Below, one piece after another: positions 17,826-27,900 of a DNA stretch of 64,000 nucleotides. Source of the DNA: Anaerolineae bacterium (GTDB lineage: Bacteria; Chloroflexota; Anaerolineae; B4-G1; SLSP01). Every line of letters begins with the position of its first letter. Position 1 is the stretch's first letter. A program made the position numbers and the translations under genes. Where the stretch lies: contig JAFGFI010000485.1 of assembly GCA_016931185.1 (NCBI GenBank), positions 1 to 64,000 of the forward strand, given 5' to 3'. The notes under the pieces are model-generated. The model worked only from the letters and a program-made list of their open reading frames with translations. It was not told the origin of the DNA and searched no databases.

Positions 17826-18932
17826 TTATTCTTGCCCTTCCATCCCCTTCAACCACGCCACCGTCTTCTCCCGCGCCCCTGCCATCGTCCACTGCGGCGT
17901 GTAACCGAAATCGCGCTTGGCGGCGGAGATATCGTAGGTATGGCTCTGGGCTAACTCGCTGGCGAGGAAGCGCGTGAGCCGGGGTTCGCCGTGTAACGGC
18001 AATACGCGGTAAATGGCCTCCATCATCGCACCGAGAGCACGGGCGGCAGGAAGCGAGAGGTGCAGGCGCGGGCCGGGGATATTGAGATCGGCCAGCAACT
18101 CACACACCCAGGGCCAGAGGACTACCGGCTCATCTTGACTGATGAAGTAGACGCGCCCATGTCCCGGTTCCCCGACGACGGGGGATCCGGGTTTCAGCGC
18201 GTCAGCGGCAAGTTGATGCGCGCGGGCGGCGTCCTCTACATAGGTCAAATCCACACGGTTATCGCCATCCCCCACCTGGGGCAGCGTTCCCGCCCGCGCC
18301 GCTGCCAACAACCCCGGCAGCAAATGGTTGTCACGCGGGCCAATGATCAAATGCGGGCGCAACGAAACCGTCAACAGTTCTGGACCATGTGCCTCCGAGA
18401 CTAAACGCTCGGCCCATGCCTTGGTCTGTGGATAGGGACTTTCGTAATAATTCTTTCTCAACGGATTGAGCGGATTAGAACGGATTTTTGGGGGTTGTCT
18501 GACTTCTCCATAATTCGTCATCCGTAATCCATCCACGCGCGTGGGATACGGATACCGCTCATCCACTCCAACCTGCGAGGTACCGTCGAAGATGACGCTA
18601 GGGGAGCTGGTATTGATGAGCTTCGGAACGCCGTGCCGGCGACAACCGTCAATAACATTCTGTGTACCCACGACATTGACGGTATAGTAGTCACTCCACG
18701 CGCCCCACACGCCCGCCTTCGCAGCAACGTGGAAAACGGCGTCCATGCCCGCGCAGGCATCCGCCACTGCAGCCGCATCACACAGGTCGCCACGCACTTG
18801 GCGCGCGCCCTGCGCCACGATCTCAGGATACGCCCCACGTGCGAAGATCGTCACCGTATCCCCACGCGCAAGTAATTGTTCAACAATATAGCGACCTAAG
18901 AATCCTCCGCCCCCGGTAACAAGTGTGTTCAT
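17826..18932 (-). CDS. oleD: OleD-like NAD(P)-dependent 2-alkyl-3-oxoalkanoate reductase (SDR)
   Basis: MNTLVTGGGGFLGRYIVEQLLARGD; INTSSPSVIFDG; YPQTK (YxxxK); synteny with oleA, oleB, oleC. Confidence 0.9.
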   Translation of the reverse strand: MNTLVTGGGGFLGRYIVEQLLARGDTVTIFARGAYPEIVAQGARQVRGDLCDAAAVADACAGMDAVFHVAAKAGVWGAWSDYYTVNVVGTQNVIDGCRRHGVPKLINTSSPSVIFDGTSQVGVDERYPYPTRVDGLRMTNYGEVRQPPKIRSNPLNPLRKNYYESPYPQTKAWAERLVSEAHGPELLTVSLRPHLIIGPRDNHLLPGLLAAARAGTLPQVGDGDNRVDLTYVEDAARAHQLAADALKPGSPVVGEPGHGRVYFISQDEPVVLWPWVCELLADLNIPGPRLHLSLPAARALGAMMEAIYRVLPLHGEPRLTRFLASELAQSHTYDISAAKRDFGYTPQWTMAGAREKTVAWLKGMEGQE

Positions 18933-18959
18933 AGTTAACTCCTGTCCACCACCTACCCG

Positions 18960-20837
18960 CTACTGCTTCCCATTCTCTCCCATCCGCCGCAACAGAACTA
19001 CCGACACAGCCACGCCTAAGAAGACACTGAGGAAACTGAGGAGATTACGCAGGGAGAGGGAAAAACGGGGCTTGCTTCTATAGGATGTCGCATCATGCTG
19101 AAGAAGTGAAAGGGATCGCAAGCGTTTCAACAGCGAAGACTGAGGTTCAAGCTGCGCCGCCGCCCACACGGCCAACTTTTCACGCTGAATTTTGACATTA
19201 TGGCGCACATCCACCGGGAAAGCACCCGGATAAAACAAAATGTCATGGACAGGCTGCGTGTGTGCATATTGCGCCCCCAACGCCAACAACTCATCGGCAA
19301 ACGTTTTCTGGGAAGTAGGGGATGCGGGAAACTTGCCCTCACGCGGTTCAACAACAAGCACCGGACGCTGATGCCCTCGCGGGCCAACGCCCACCAATGC
19401 TGTGCGCGCCACATCCGGATGCCGGTTAAAGATTGTTTCACAGGGCACAGGGAACATCGTGCGATTCGGAAATGGCATCCCAGCAGCGATCTCCACGCGA
19501 TGGGCTTTGCGCCCACAGAACCACAACCGGCCTTGCTCATCAAAATACCCCGTGTCCCCCATCCGGTGCCAGATCACACCGTCAGCCCCCAAAATCTTCG
19601 CGCGCGCCGTCTGGTCAGGACGATGCAGATAGGTGCGCGTGACCACCTGCCCGCTGACAACAATTTCTCCGATCTCACCAGGAGGCAAAACGAGATCATC
19701 ATCCCAAGTAGGAATCGGGTCTTCAGTAATACGGATTACACGAATCGTAATGCCCGGCAAAGGATGGCCCACACACATTCCCCGTCCTTGTTCGCTCAAC
19801 ACACGGGTCTCATCCACAATTTCACGACCGGGCATCCATGTGAGGGGCATCGCCTCCGTCGCCCCAAAGGGGGTATTAACGTCAGCCTCGGGCGAAAGTA
19901 CTTGGTCAATCAAGGTCTGTACTAATGAGGGAGGGACCGGCGCGCTCGCCATCAGCACCCGCTTGAGGGAAGGTAACTGAATTCCATTCGCCACGCAATA
20001 GGGTACCACGCGCTTCCAGATCGTAGGGGAACCAAAAGCGTTGGTCACGCCATGGGTCTGGATAGCCTCCACCACGTAAGCGGGGTTGATCTCGGCGGAT
20101 TGGGTAGGATCCATATCGGGCAACACGGTTGTGACCCCCAACGCGGGATTAAAGAGCGCGAAAACGTAGAGCAAAGCCAGGTCTACCTCACCTTCCTGGA
20201 TGCCAATGTGGTTTTTCAGGAGGTCAATCTGCGCCCGGAACATTCCATGTAGATAGACTACACCTTTAGGAATCCCCGTGCTGCCCGACGTAAAGGCCAC
20301 CGCCGCTTCGCTCTCCAATGTCGTAGGCGCAGCGGAAAATGGGCCACCTTCTGGTTGACGCAGTGCGGAGAGTGTAGTGTCCCCCAAAAAACGTCCCCAA
20401 AGTGCAGATGTCACGACCACACCACGTTTCACAGTTGCAAATGTACGCGGATATAAACGGCGCATTATATGCGCCACAGGAATTCCTAACAGAACCGTCG
20501 GTTCTGTCTCCGCCACACACTGCAAAAAAGCCTGACGCCCCATGCCGGGATCAATAATCACGGGGACAGCACCGATACGCAGGAGCGCGAATACACTCGT
20601 GATCAACTCAACACCAGGACGCGCTAACAGCAAGACCCGCTCCCCCTGACGAATCCCAAACTCCGCCAGGCCATGCGCATAAGCATTCACCTCGTCATTA
20701 AGCTGCTTAAAACTCAACTGTACCGTTTTCGCGCGCCCGTTTCTGTCGCGCCCGGCGGGGAAAATGATGCCGGGCCGGTAGGGATTACGCGCCGCAACGT
20801 CGGCCAATCCATCGGCGACGTTATAGTAGTTGGTCAT
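18960..20837 (-). CDS. oleC: OleC-like beta-lactone synthetase (AMP-dependent synthetase family)
   Basis: VAFTSGSTGIPKGVVYLHGMF; NAFGSPTIWKRV; NTPFGATEAMPLTWM; synteny. Confidence 0.92.
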   Translation of the reverse strand: MTNYYNVADGLADVAARNPYRPGIIFPAGRDRNGRAKTVQLSFKQLNDEVNAYAHGLAEFGIRQGERVLLLARPGVELITSVFALLRIGAVPVIIDPGMGRQAFLQCVAETEPTVLLGIPVAHIMRRLYPRTFATVKRGVVVTSALWGRFLGDTTLSALRQPEGGPFSAAPTTLESEAAVAFTSGSTGIPKGVVYLHGMFRAQIDLLKNHIGIQEGEVDLALLYVFALFNPALGVTTVLPDMDPTQSAEINPAYVVEAIQTHGVTNAFGSPTIWKRVVPYCVANGIQLPSLKRVLMASAPVPPSLVQTLIDQVLSPEADVNTPFGATEAMPLTWMPGREIVDETRVLSEQGRGMCVGHPLPGITIRVIRITEDPIPTWDDDLVLPPGEIGEIVVSGQVVTRTYLHRPDQTARAKILGADGVIWHRMGDTGYFDEQGRLWFCGRKAHRVEIAAGMPFPNRTMFPVPCETIFNRHPDVARTALVGVGPRGHQRPVLVVEPREGKFPASPTSQKTFADELLALGAQYAHTQPVHDILFYPGAFPVDVRHNVKIQREKLAVWAAAQLEPQSSLLKRLRSLSLLQHDATSYRSKPRFSLSLRNLLSFLSVFLGVAVSVVLLRRMGENGKQ

Positions 20838-20852
20838 TCTGCCTCCTTAGAA

Positions 20853-20936
20853 TGGTAGACAGCAGGCAGTAGACAGCAGACGGTGTGCCCCGTCTACCGG
20901 CTACTGTCTACTGTCTACTGTCTACCGCCTACTTAG
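20853..20936. repeat. Heptad-phase inverted repeat tract (GTAGACR type) overlapping the oleB stop
   Basis: gtagaca|gcaggca|gtagaca|gcagacg ... gtctaccggctactgtctactgtctactgtctacc. Confidence 0.8.
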
Positions 20937-21797
20937 AAATGTCTGCATTAACGGAAGAATACGCTCATGGGCATCTTCCACTACAAAATGCCCGGCATCC
21001 TCAAGGATATGAACTTCTGCCTGGGGAAATCGCTCCTGCCAGCCGCGAAGGAAGTCTTTGACAGTAAAGACAAAATCCCGCGCGCCCCATATAATGAGCA
21101 TAGGATGGTCACGAAAGAGAATAAGTCGCTTATCGATTTCATTCACGGTGTGCCGGGTGGGATGATATGAGTTGGCGGGGATATCCTGCACAAAACGATA
21201 AATGGCAATCCGATTAAACCAATTATCGTAAGGGGCGAGATACCCGGCGCGCACGACGGGCGTGAACCGCGCGTGCTGTGCCGTTCCCCACAATAGCGCG
21301 CCGCGCGCGAAAACGTTAAAGCCACGCAGCAGAATCTCGCCCAACATAGGGCTGCGTGCCAGCATCAACGACCAGGGGATAGCGGGGACAAAAAATGCCG
21401 AAGTATTAAAGATGACAAAGCGCGCGACATTTGCCGGATGGCGCGTCGCATACCCCATGCCAATCCCACCACCCCAGTCATGTAACACAAGGGTTACGTC
21501 TTTTAGATCCAGATGCGCGATGAGATATTCAAGATTTTGGATATGCTGTTCCAGTGTATAGCTATAGTCCTGCGGTTTGTCCGAAAGTCCACAGCCTATG
21601 TGATCTGGCACAATCACACGGAACATCTGGCTTATCCCGGGGATCAACGTCCGGTAATAGAAAGACCAAGTAGGATTACCATGCACCATCACCACGGGGG
21701 GGGCGTCACGCGGGCCTTCATCCACATAATGAAGCCGCGCGTTGTCCAAGTCAAGCCAATAAGAACGAAAAGGGTAAAGGTCTGTAAAATCTACCAT
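20922..21797 (-). CDS. oleB: OleB-like alpha/beta hydrolase (beta-lactone decarboxylase)
   Basis: HGNPTWSFYYRTLIPGI; VLHDWGGGIGMGYA (haloalkane-dehalogenase-like nucleophile elbow); synteny. Confidence 0.92.
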   Translation of the reverse strand: MVDFTDLYPFRSYWLDLDNARLHYVDEGPRDAPPVVMVHGNPTWSFYYRTLIPGISQMFRVIVPDHIGCGLSDKPQDYSYTLEQHIQNLEYLIAHLDLKDVTLVLHDWGGGIGMGYATRHPANVARFVIFNTSAFFVPAIPWSLMLARSPMLGEILLRGFNVFARGALLWGTAQHARFTPVVRAGYLAPYDNWFNRIAIYRFVQDIPANSYHPTRHTVNEIDKRLILFRDHPMLIIWGARDFVFTVKDFLRGWQERFPQAEVHILEDAGHFVVEDAHERILPLMQTFLSRR

Positions 21798-22810
21798 TGA
21801 ATCCCTAGAACGATGCTATTGATACCGCTGCCCACGCCAAACAGGACAACTTTATCCCCATCTTGGGCAAAGCCCTGATCCACACCCATTGCCATAGATA
21901 ACGGCGCGGCCACAGATGCTGTGTTTCCTAAATATTCTAACGTAGGATAATCCACGCCCTTCAGCGGAAACCCCAATGTGCGCAGGCCAATTTGGCGCTG
22001 CGGTTCACTCACCTGATGTGTGAAGAGACGGTTCACTGTTTTTGTCGTCCATCCCAAAGTCTTCTCAAAACGTTTCCATGCCTCAACAATAACTTTCGTT
22101 CCTTCACTTAACAACTTACTGGATTTAGTGCGCATCCAAGTTGTCTGCGCCACACAAAGCTGGCAATGATCGGTATTGCTATATACTGCGCCACCGAGCA
22201 AGCGTTTACCCATCTTTGATTTAGATTTGTGGCGCAGGATCATAGCTACCGAAGCCGCGCCGAGGGTAAAAGACGCCATATTATCGCGGATTTCATCTTT
22301 GGTGGGCAGTTTGGCCAACATACGTTCAATCGTTGAGATCTGCCCCTCGCGTGGTGCTTCCGAAGCTACCACTAAGCCGGTATCGATCTGTCCTAGCTCT
22401 ATCATATTCGCAACAAGAACCATACCATTCAGAAATCCAAGACAGGCATTAACCACATCGAAATCCATCGCCGCACGCGATAATCCCAATTTGTGATGCA
22501 CAATAGCCGCCGTCGCCGGCTCGATATAATCCCGACATACAGAGGCGTTAATGATGCACTGGATTTCACTGCGATCAACCCCGGTATGTGCCAATACTTT
22601 TTCGGCAGCCATAGCCGCGCCATCTGAAACCCAGACACCCTCATCCCACCAGCGGCGTTCCTTAATACCGGTCAACCGCTCAAGAAATCCCCCGGGAATC
22701 CCCAAAGACTTATATACAGGGACCAGTTGTTCCTCGATCCAGGCCGAGGTCACAATATGTTCAGGAATAACATACCCTATACCCTCGATACAGACATTAT
22801 CATACAACAT
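21791..22810 (-). CDS. oleA: OleA-like thiolase-superfamily acyl-CoA condensing enzyme
   Basis: FDVVNACLGFLNGM (catalytic Cys), TGIKERRWWDEG, EYLGNTASVAAPLSMAMG; synteny. Confidence 0.93.
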   Translation of the reverse strand: MLYDNVCIEGIGYVIPEHIVTSAWIEEQLVPVYKSLGIPGGFLERLTGIKERRWWDEGVWVSDGAAMAAEKVLAHTGVDRSEIQCIINASVCRDYIEPATAAIVHHKLGLSRAAMDFDVVNACLGFLNGMVLVANMIELGQIDTGLVVASEAPREGQISTIERMLAKLPTKDEIRDNMASFTLGAASVAMILRHKSKSKMGKRLLGGAVYSNTDHCQLCVAQTTWMRTKSSKLLSEGTKVIVEAWKRFEKTLGWTTKTVNRLFTHQVSEPQRQIGLRTLGFPLKGVDYPTLEYLGNTASVAAPLSMAMGVDQGFAQDGDKVVLFGVGSGINSIVLGIQW

Positions 22811-22954
22811 GAAGCAACATCCTCCTCAATCAAAATCATCAAGGGGGTATCATCGACGACGATACGCCACCCTACATCAGGTTAGTGTGAAAACAAGGCA
22901 TCCTAACGTACATTTTAGCAGAAATGAAGTGAAAAGCCAGATATAAGAAGTGGT

Positions 22955-22992
22955 ATTTTTCATTTTCGGGTGTGACACGAAAATGAAAAATT
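22955..22992. other. AT-rich hairpin upstream of oleA
   Basis: atttttcattttcgggtg-tga-cacgaaaatgaaaaat, with a 2-nt bulge. Confidence 0.6.
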
Positions 22993-23108
22993 ATTTATTT
23001 TAATGTAACCCTGCCCAAGTGGGTATTACCTTTTAGAGATAAGTGTAATATAGTAATGAGGTATATCAAACTACACAATATTACATACTAAGGAAAGGAG
23101 TTATTACA

Positions 23109-24758
23109 ATGAAATCAAAGGTTGACTTTTTTGCACTAATTGTGGTCACATTGTTCAGTTTAACAGGCTGCACAACGTCATCTCCCACACTCGATGCATT
23201 GGCCACCCAACGCTCCAACACCCCAACAACACCCAGTGAGGCCGTTCCCCCTACCTCAACGCCGCAATCCGTAACCCACAGCCCAGAATCCACAATTCAA
23301 ACCCCACACCCCACACCCCCTACCGCCCCTACTGTCTATCCCCCTCCACCTGCCGGTTGGCAAGCTCCCTTTGCATTAGGTGGGCACATCCGCACTTGGG
23401 ACTACGTCACTCAGATGAAGTATGCCGGGATGACGTGGGCTAAGCTGCAAGTTCACTATCCCGCCGATGCGCGTAACATGATCAACACCGCGCATCAAAA
23501 TGGCTTCAAAATTCAACTCACCGGGTTAGGAGATAAACAATTACTGGACCGGCCTGATTTTACAGCAGAGTACGGCGCATGGGTCGCCGATTTAGCTGCG
23601 AGTGGCGCAGATGCCATCGAAGTATGGAACGAGCCGAACATTGACCGCGAGTGGCCGTCAGGTCAGATCAGCGCGGAGGACTACACGAAGTTACTATGTA
23701 CCGCCTACGATGCGGTCAAGGCGGCCAATCCCGGCACCGCCGTCATCAGTGCTGCCCCAGCGCCCACCGGGTACTTTGGGGGATGTGGGCCCGAGGGCTG
23801 TGACGACATTCCCTTTCTCGAAGGGATGATTGCAGCGGGAGCGACAGACTGTATGGATTACCTCGGCGCGCACTATGCAGCAGGGGCGACCTCCCCCGTG
23901 GCACGCGGGGGACATCCCGCTGCTCCCACCAGTACGCATCATAGCTGGTACTTCCTGCAACAAACCGAACTCTATTTTGAACTGTTTAGCAAAGAACGAC
24001 AACTCTTCTTCACCGAGATGGGGTATGCATCTCAAGAAGGCGTGGCACTTTTTTCCGACACGTTTGCATGGGCCAGAAACACGACCAATGCCCAGCAGGC
24101 AGATTGGCTCACCGGCGCCATCAACCTGGCGCGTCATAGTCAAGCCGTCTATGCCATTATGGTTTGGAATGTAGACTTTGTGCGCTACGGCTATGACCCG
24201 CAGGATGGCTACGCCATCATCCGGCCCGACGGCAGTTGCCCGGCCTGCGAGAAGTTACATAATGCCCTCGTGCGTACAACGCCACCTGTGGACCAGGATC
24301 GCTATACATTGCGACTTCCCTGGCAAGCAGGGGTGGAGCATTGCCGCGCGGCAGCTACATTTCCAGCACGCGAGCAAGGCGTCAAGCCTACCCTCATGCC
24401 TACCCAGGCCGTCAACTTCGACCTAAATTTTGAACCCGTCCTGGCCGCCCACAGTGGATGGGTCATCAAGGCGGAAGATGACGAGAATTGGGGCAACATT
24501 ATTCTGCTCTGCCGGGATCAGAACCCCAGCCGGGATGAATGTTCACGCTATGCCCACCTGGACGCCTACACCGTCAGCGTGGGACAATACGTCGAACGTG
24601 CCCAAGAAATCGGGCTATCGGGCGATAGTGGCAACACAGCCGTACCTACCCTATACTTTGAACTTTTCAAAGATCAGCAACCCGTCCCGGCAGCCTTTGA
24701 AGAAACAGACAAAGGTTCTAGTTCTAAATCGTGCTATGTTTCACAGAATATACCTTAA
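23109..24758 (+). CDS. Lipoprotein: glycoside-hydrolase-like (beta/alpha)8 domain plus degenerate M23-like C-terminus
   Basis: lipobox SLTGC; VWNEPNID and FFTEMGYAS (GH-A-like acid residues); C-terminal GWVIKAEDDENWGNIILL..CSRYAHLDAYTVSVGQYVERAQEIGLSGDSGNT..TLYFEL. Confidence 0.75.
   Translation: MKSKVDFFALIVVTLFSLTGCTTSSPTLDALATQRSNTPTTPSEAVPPTSTPQSVTHSPESTIQTPHPTPPTAPTVYPPPPAGWQAPFALGGHIRTWDYVTQMKYAGMTWAKLQVHYPADARNMINTAHQNGFKIQLTGLGDKQLLDRPDFTAEYGAWVADLAASGADAIEVWNEPNIDREWPSGQISAEDYTKLLCTAYDAVKAANPGTAVISAAPAPTGYFGGCGPEGCDDIPFLEGMIAAGATDCMDYLGAHYAAGATSPVARGGHPAAPTSTHHSWYFLQQTELYFELFSKERQLFFTEMGYASQEGVALFSDTFAWARNTTNAQQADWLTGAINLARHSQAVYAIMVWNVDFVRYGYDPQDGYAIIRPDGSCPACEKLHNALVRTTPPVDQDRYTLRLPWQAGVEHCRAAATFPAREQGVKPTLMPTQAVNFDLNFEPVLAAHSGWVIKAEDDENWGNIILLCRDQNPSRDECSRYAHLDAYTVSVGQYVERAQEIGLSGDSGNTAVPTLYFELFKDQQPVPAAFEETDKGSSSKSCYVSQNIP
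23265..23320. repeat. Heptad-phase tract inside the lipoprotein linker
   Basis: caatccg|taaccca|cagccca|gaatcca|caattca|aacccca|cacccca|caccccc. Confidence 0.75.
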
Positions 24759-24867
24759 CATTTGGGAAGGGTACGGAAGAATAAATTAAGGCGATTACAA
24801 ACACACCCGACTTCCAGAGCGAATGAGCCGGCGCGCGTACAAAATGCAACCGGTCAGCCCGCAAATA

Positions 24868-24896
24868 CTGGCCCGGCGACTTAATCGCCAGGCCAG
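24868..24896. terminator. Hairpin between convergent genes (possible terminator, no clear T-tract)
   Basis: ctggcccggcga-ctta-atcgccaggccag, one mismatch. Confidence 0.35.
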
Positions 24897-24930
24897 ATCA
24901 TTTACAGGAAACACACCACACTTTTGCCGT

Positions 24931-27900
24931 TTATTGCTTCACAACCAATGGCAGGTAAATGTTATACGTATCTGCCAGGATATGCACAACCGTCGTCGTA
25001 TGCACGGAGCCGAAGCTGTTGCTGGCGGTAACGGTGGCCGTGTAATCGGCTACTCCAGGATAGACGTGGGTTGCCACTGCACCATTACCGGTTTCCCCAT
25101 CTCCAAAGACCCATGTGTAGACGACACTGCTGCCCGATGTGATGGTGGCCGTCAACGTCGTAGTCTGACCCAACAAAGTAGGACTGTCGTTGATGGCAGT
25201 CAGACCCGCGATGGGGATTTCCGTATCCGTGATCACTACCGTAGTCGTGGCGGTAAGTACGTTTATAGGATTGCTGGCGGTCACAATCGCCGTATACATG
25301 CCCACACCCGGATAGGTGTGCATGACACCGGCCCCGCTGCCCCTCGCCCCATCTCCGAAGGCCCAGTCATACGCCACATTGCTCCCCGCTGTGACACTGG
25401 CCTGCAATGTCGTCGGTTCCCCAACCAACGTCGGGCTGTTATTCGTCGCACTTAACCCGGCAATCGCAGTCTCGGTGATTGTGACAATTGTGCTGGTTGA
25501 GAGCGTATTGAGGCTGTTACTGGCGGTTACCATCGCCGTATAAACGCCCACCTCCGGGTAAGTATGCACGACAACTGCACCACTGCCGGACGTCCCATCC
25601 CCAAATGCCCAAGTATACATCACCGTGCTGCCTGCCGTAACTGTTGCCGTTAACATCGTCGGTTGGCCGAATGGGGTGGGACTATCGTTGATTGCGGTTA
25701 AGCCGGCGACAGGGATTTCGGCATCCGTGACGGTGACCGTCGTGGTAGCCGTCAGAACATTCACACTGTTGCTCGCCGTCACAATGGCCGTATACGTACC
25801 CAAGGCCGGATAGGTGTGCGCAACGTTCGCGCCACTCCCCGCCCCTCCATCCCCAAACGCCCACGTATACACCACATTGTCCCCTGCCGCGATAATGGCC
25901 TGCAATTGCGTCGGCTGGCCCAGCAACGTCGGGCTGTTGTTCAGCGCATACAACCCTGTGACAGGCGTCTCCGTGATCGTGACAAACATTGTCGCGGTGA
26001 GAACATTCACCGGGTTCGTCGCCGTGATATACACAGTGTAAATGCCAAGAGCAGGATAAATGTGGGTGACGCTCGCCCCGCTACCCGTAGTCCCATCCCC
26101 AAACGCCCACGCATACACCACATTGCTGCCCGCCGCTACCGTCGCCGTCAACATCGTCGCCTGGCCCAAAGGTGTGGGGCTGTCGTTGATGGCGGATAAC
26201 CCGGCAATGGGGACTTCGGCTATCGTAACCGGCGTCGTGGCCGTAAGAACATTCTGCGAATTCGTCGCGGTCACAATCGCCGTGTAAAATCCCACGGTAG
26301 TATAGGTGTGCGTTACCAGCGCCCCATTTCCAAAAGTTCCGTCACCAAAGGCCCAAACATAAACGGCATTACTGCCCGCGCTAAGTGTGGCTGTGAAAGT
26401 TGTCGGATAGTTGGGCGGCGTGGGGCTACTATTCCTGGCCGCCAGGCCGATGAGAAGCGTATCTGTAATCACGACCTCGGTCGTGGCCGTGAGCGTATTC
26501 GCGGCATTACTGGCAGTCACGATCGCGGTGTACGTGCCAACGGCAGGGTAAATGTGATTGGCTTCCGCGCCGCTGCCCATTGCTCCATCTCCAAAAGCCC
26601 ACACGTAGACCACATCACTTCCTGCTGTAATAGCGGACTGTAGATGCGTAGTCTGCCCTAACGGCGTGGGACCATCATTGGAAGCTGCCAGACCTGCGAT
26701 AGCTACCACAGCGACATGCACCGTGTACGGTCCATACTCGCTGACATTCCCCTTCAGATCGCGGGCTTCAATCTCTAATATATACTGGCCAGCCTCTTGT
26801 GGGTGCAGGACATAATTCCAGGCACCAGCTTGCCGGCTAACTGCGTCAGAAGAGGTAGCCCCGGAGGGAGTCTGGACGTAAATGTACATCTCGCTAATAC
26901 CGCTGCCATCACTGACAGTGCCGCTGAGAACCTGGGTCGGCGTGGCAACCTGGATCGTGCTTATCTGTTCAAGCACCACGACGGTCGGCGCAACATTATC
27001 CACCTGATAAGTACGCGTGACAGGAACCACCGAACGGTTATTCGCCGCATCTATACCATAGAGGCTGAACAGTTGCGGTTCATTATCCAATGCCCATATC
27101 GCTTCTAGGGCATAAGTCCACGTGCCTGTGAGAGCATTGCCGGGATAGACACGGATGGATTTACAGGTTTGTTGATAGGTCTGCTCAAAACAGATTTCGG
27201 CCCCGGCAGCCTGCTGGTCATCTTCCACCTGTCCGGAAATCAAGGCCTCCTCATCCGGGCCAAGCACAGTACTGAGCAGCCGGGCCTCGGATGCCACATC
27301 TAGCATAATCGTGGGCGGCGCGGCATCCACCGTGAGTGTCACCGGATCCGTCCACGCACTGGCATTGCCGAAGCTATCGATGGCGAAGGCGCGCAGGCTG
27401 AACTGGTCGCCGTTGTCCACCGCGCCGATGTTCCAGGCACACGCCCACTGCCCATCATCCGGGGTCACATCTGTGCAGGTAGTGGTGAAGGGCGTGCCGG
27501 CGGGCAGCAGGTATGCTTCCAACGTGATCGTGGGCACCCCGGAGGGATCGTCTACCGTACCCGCGACGGTATTGGTATAGGGTTTGATATAACGCAACGG
27601 CGCAGTAATGCGCAAGGCTTCCGGAGGCGCAGTATCTACATCGTGCTGAATCCAGAGCCAATCGAAAGGACCATGAACGGCATCAGCCACCACAGCATCA
27701 ATTTCAACGGAGCGGGTAAACGTAGAGGTATCCACAACACCCGTAAAGACGACCGTGGTTTCGACGCCGGCCGCGACATCTCCCAAAGCGAATGTCACAG
27801 GATTGCTTGCCAGTAACACGCCGCCTTGAGAGGTAAGGGTGACGATTACACCTGGGGCGACCTCTGTTCCTGCATTGGCATAAGAAAGTGTATAGGTGAT

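Noticed and set aside
24964-26712. Possible CRISPR array or VNTR (regular repeats of about 250 bp)
   Set aside because: Repeats are coding, degenerate and translate to PKD domains; period far too long for CRISPR.
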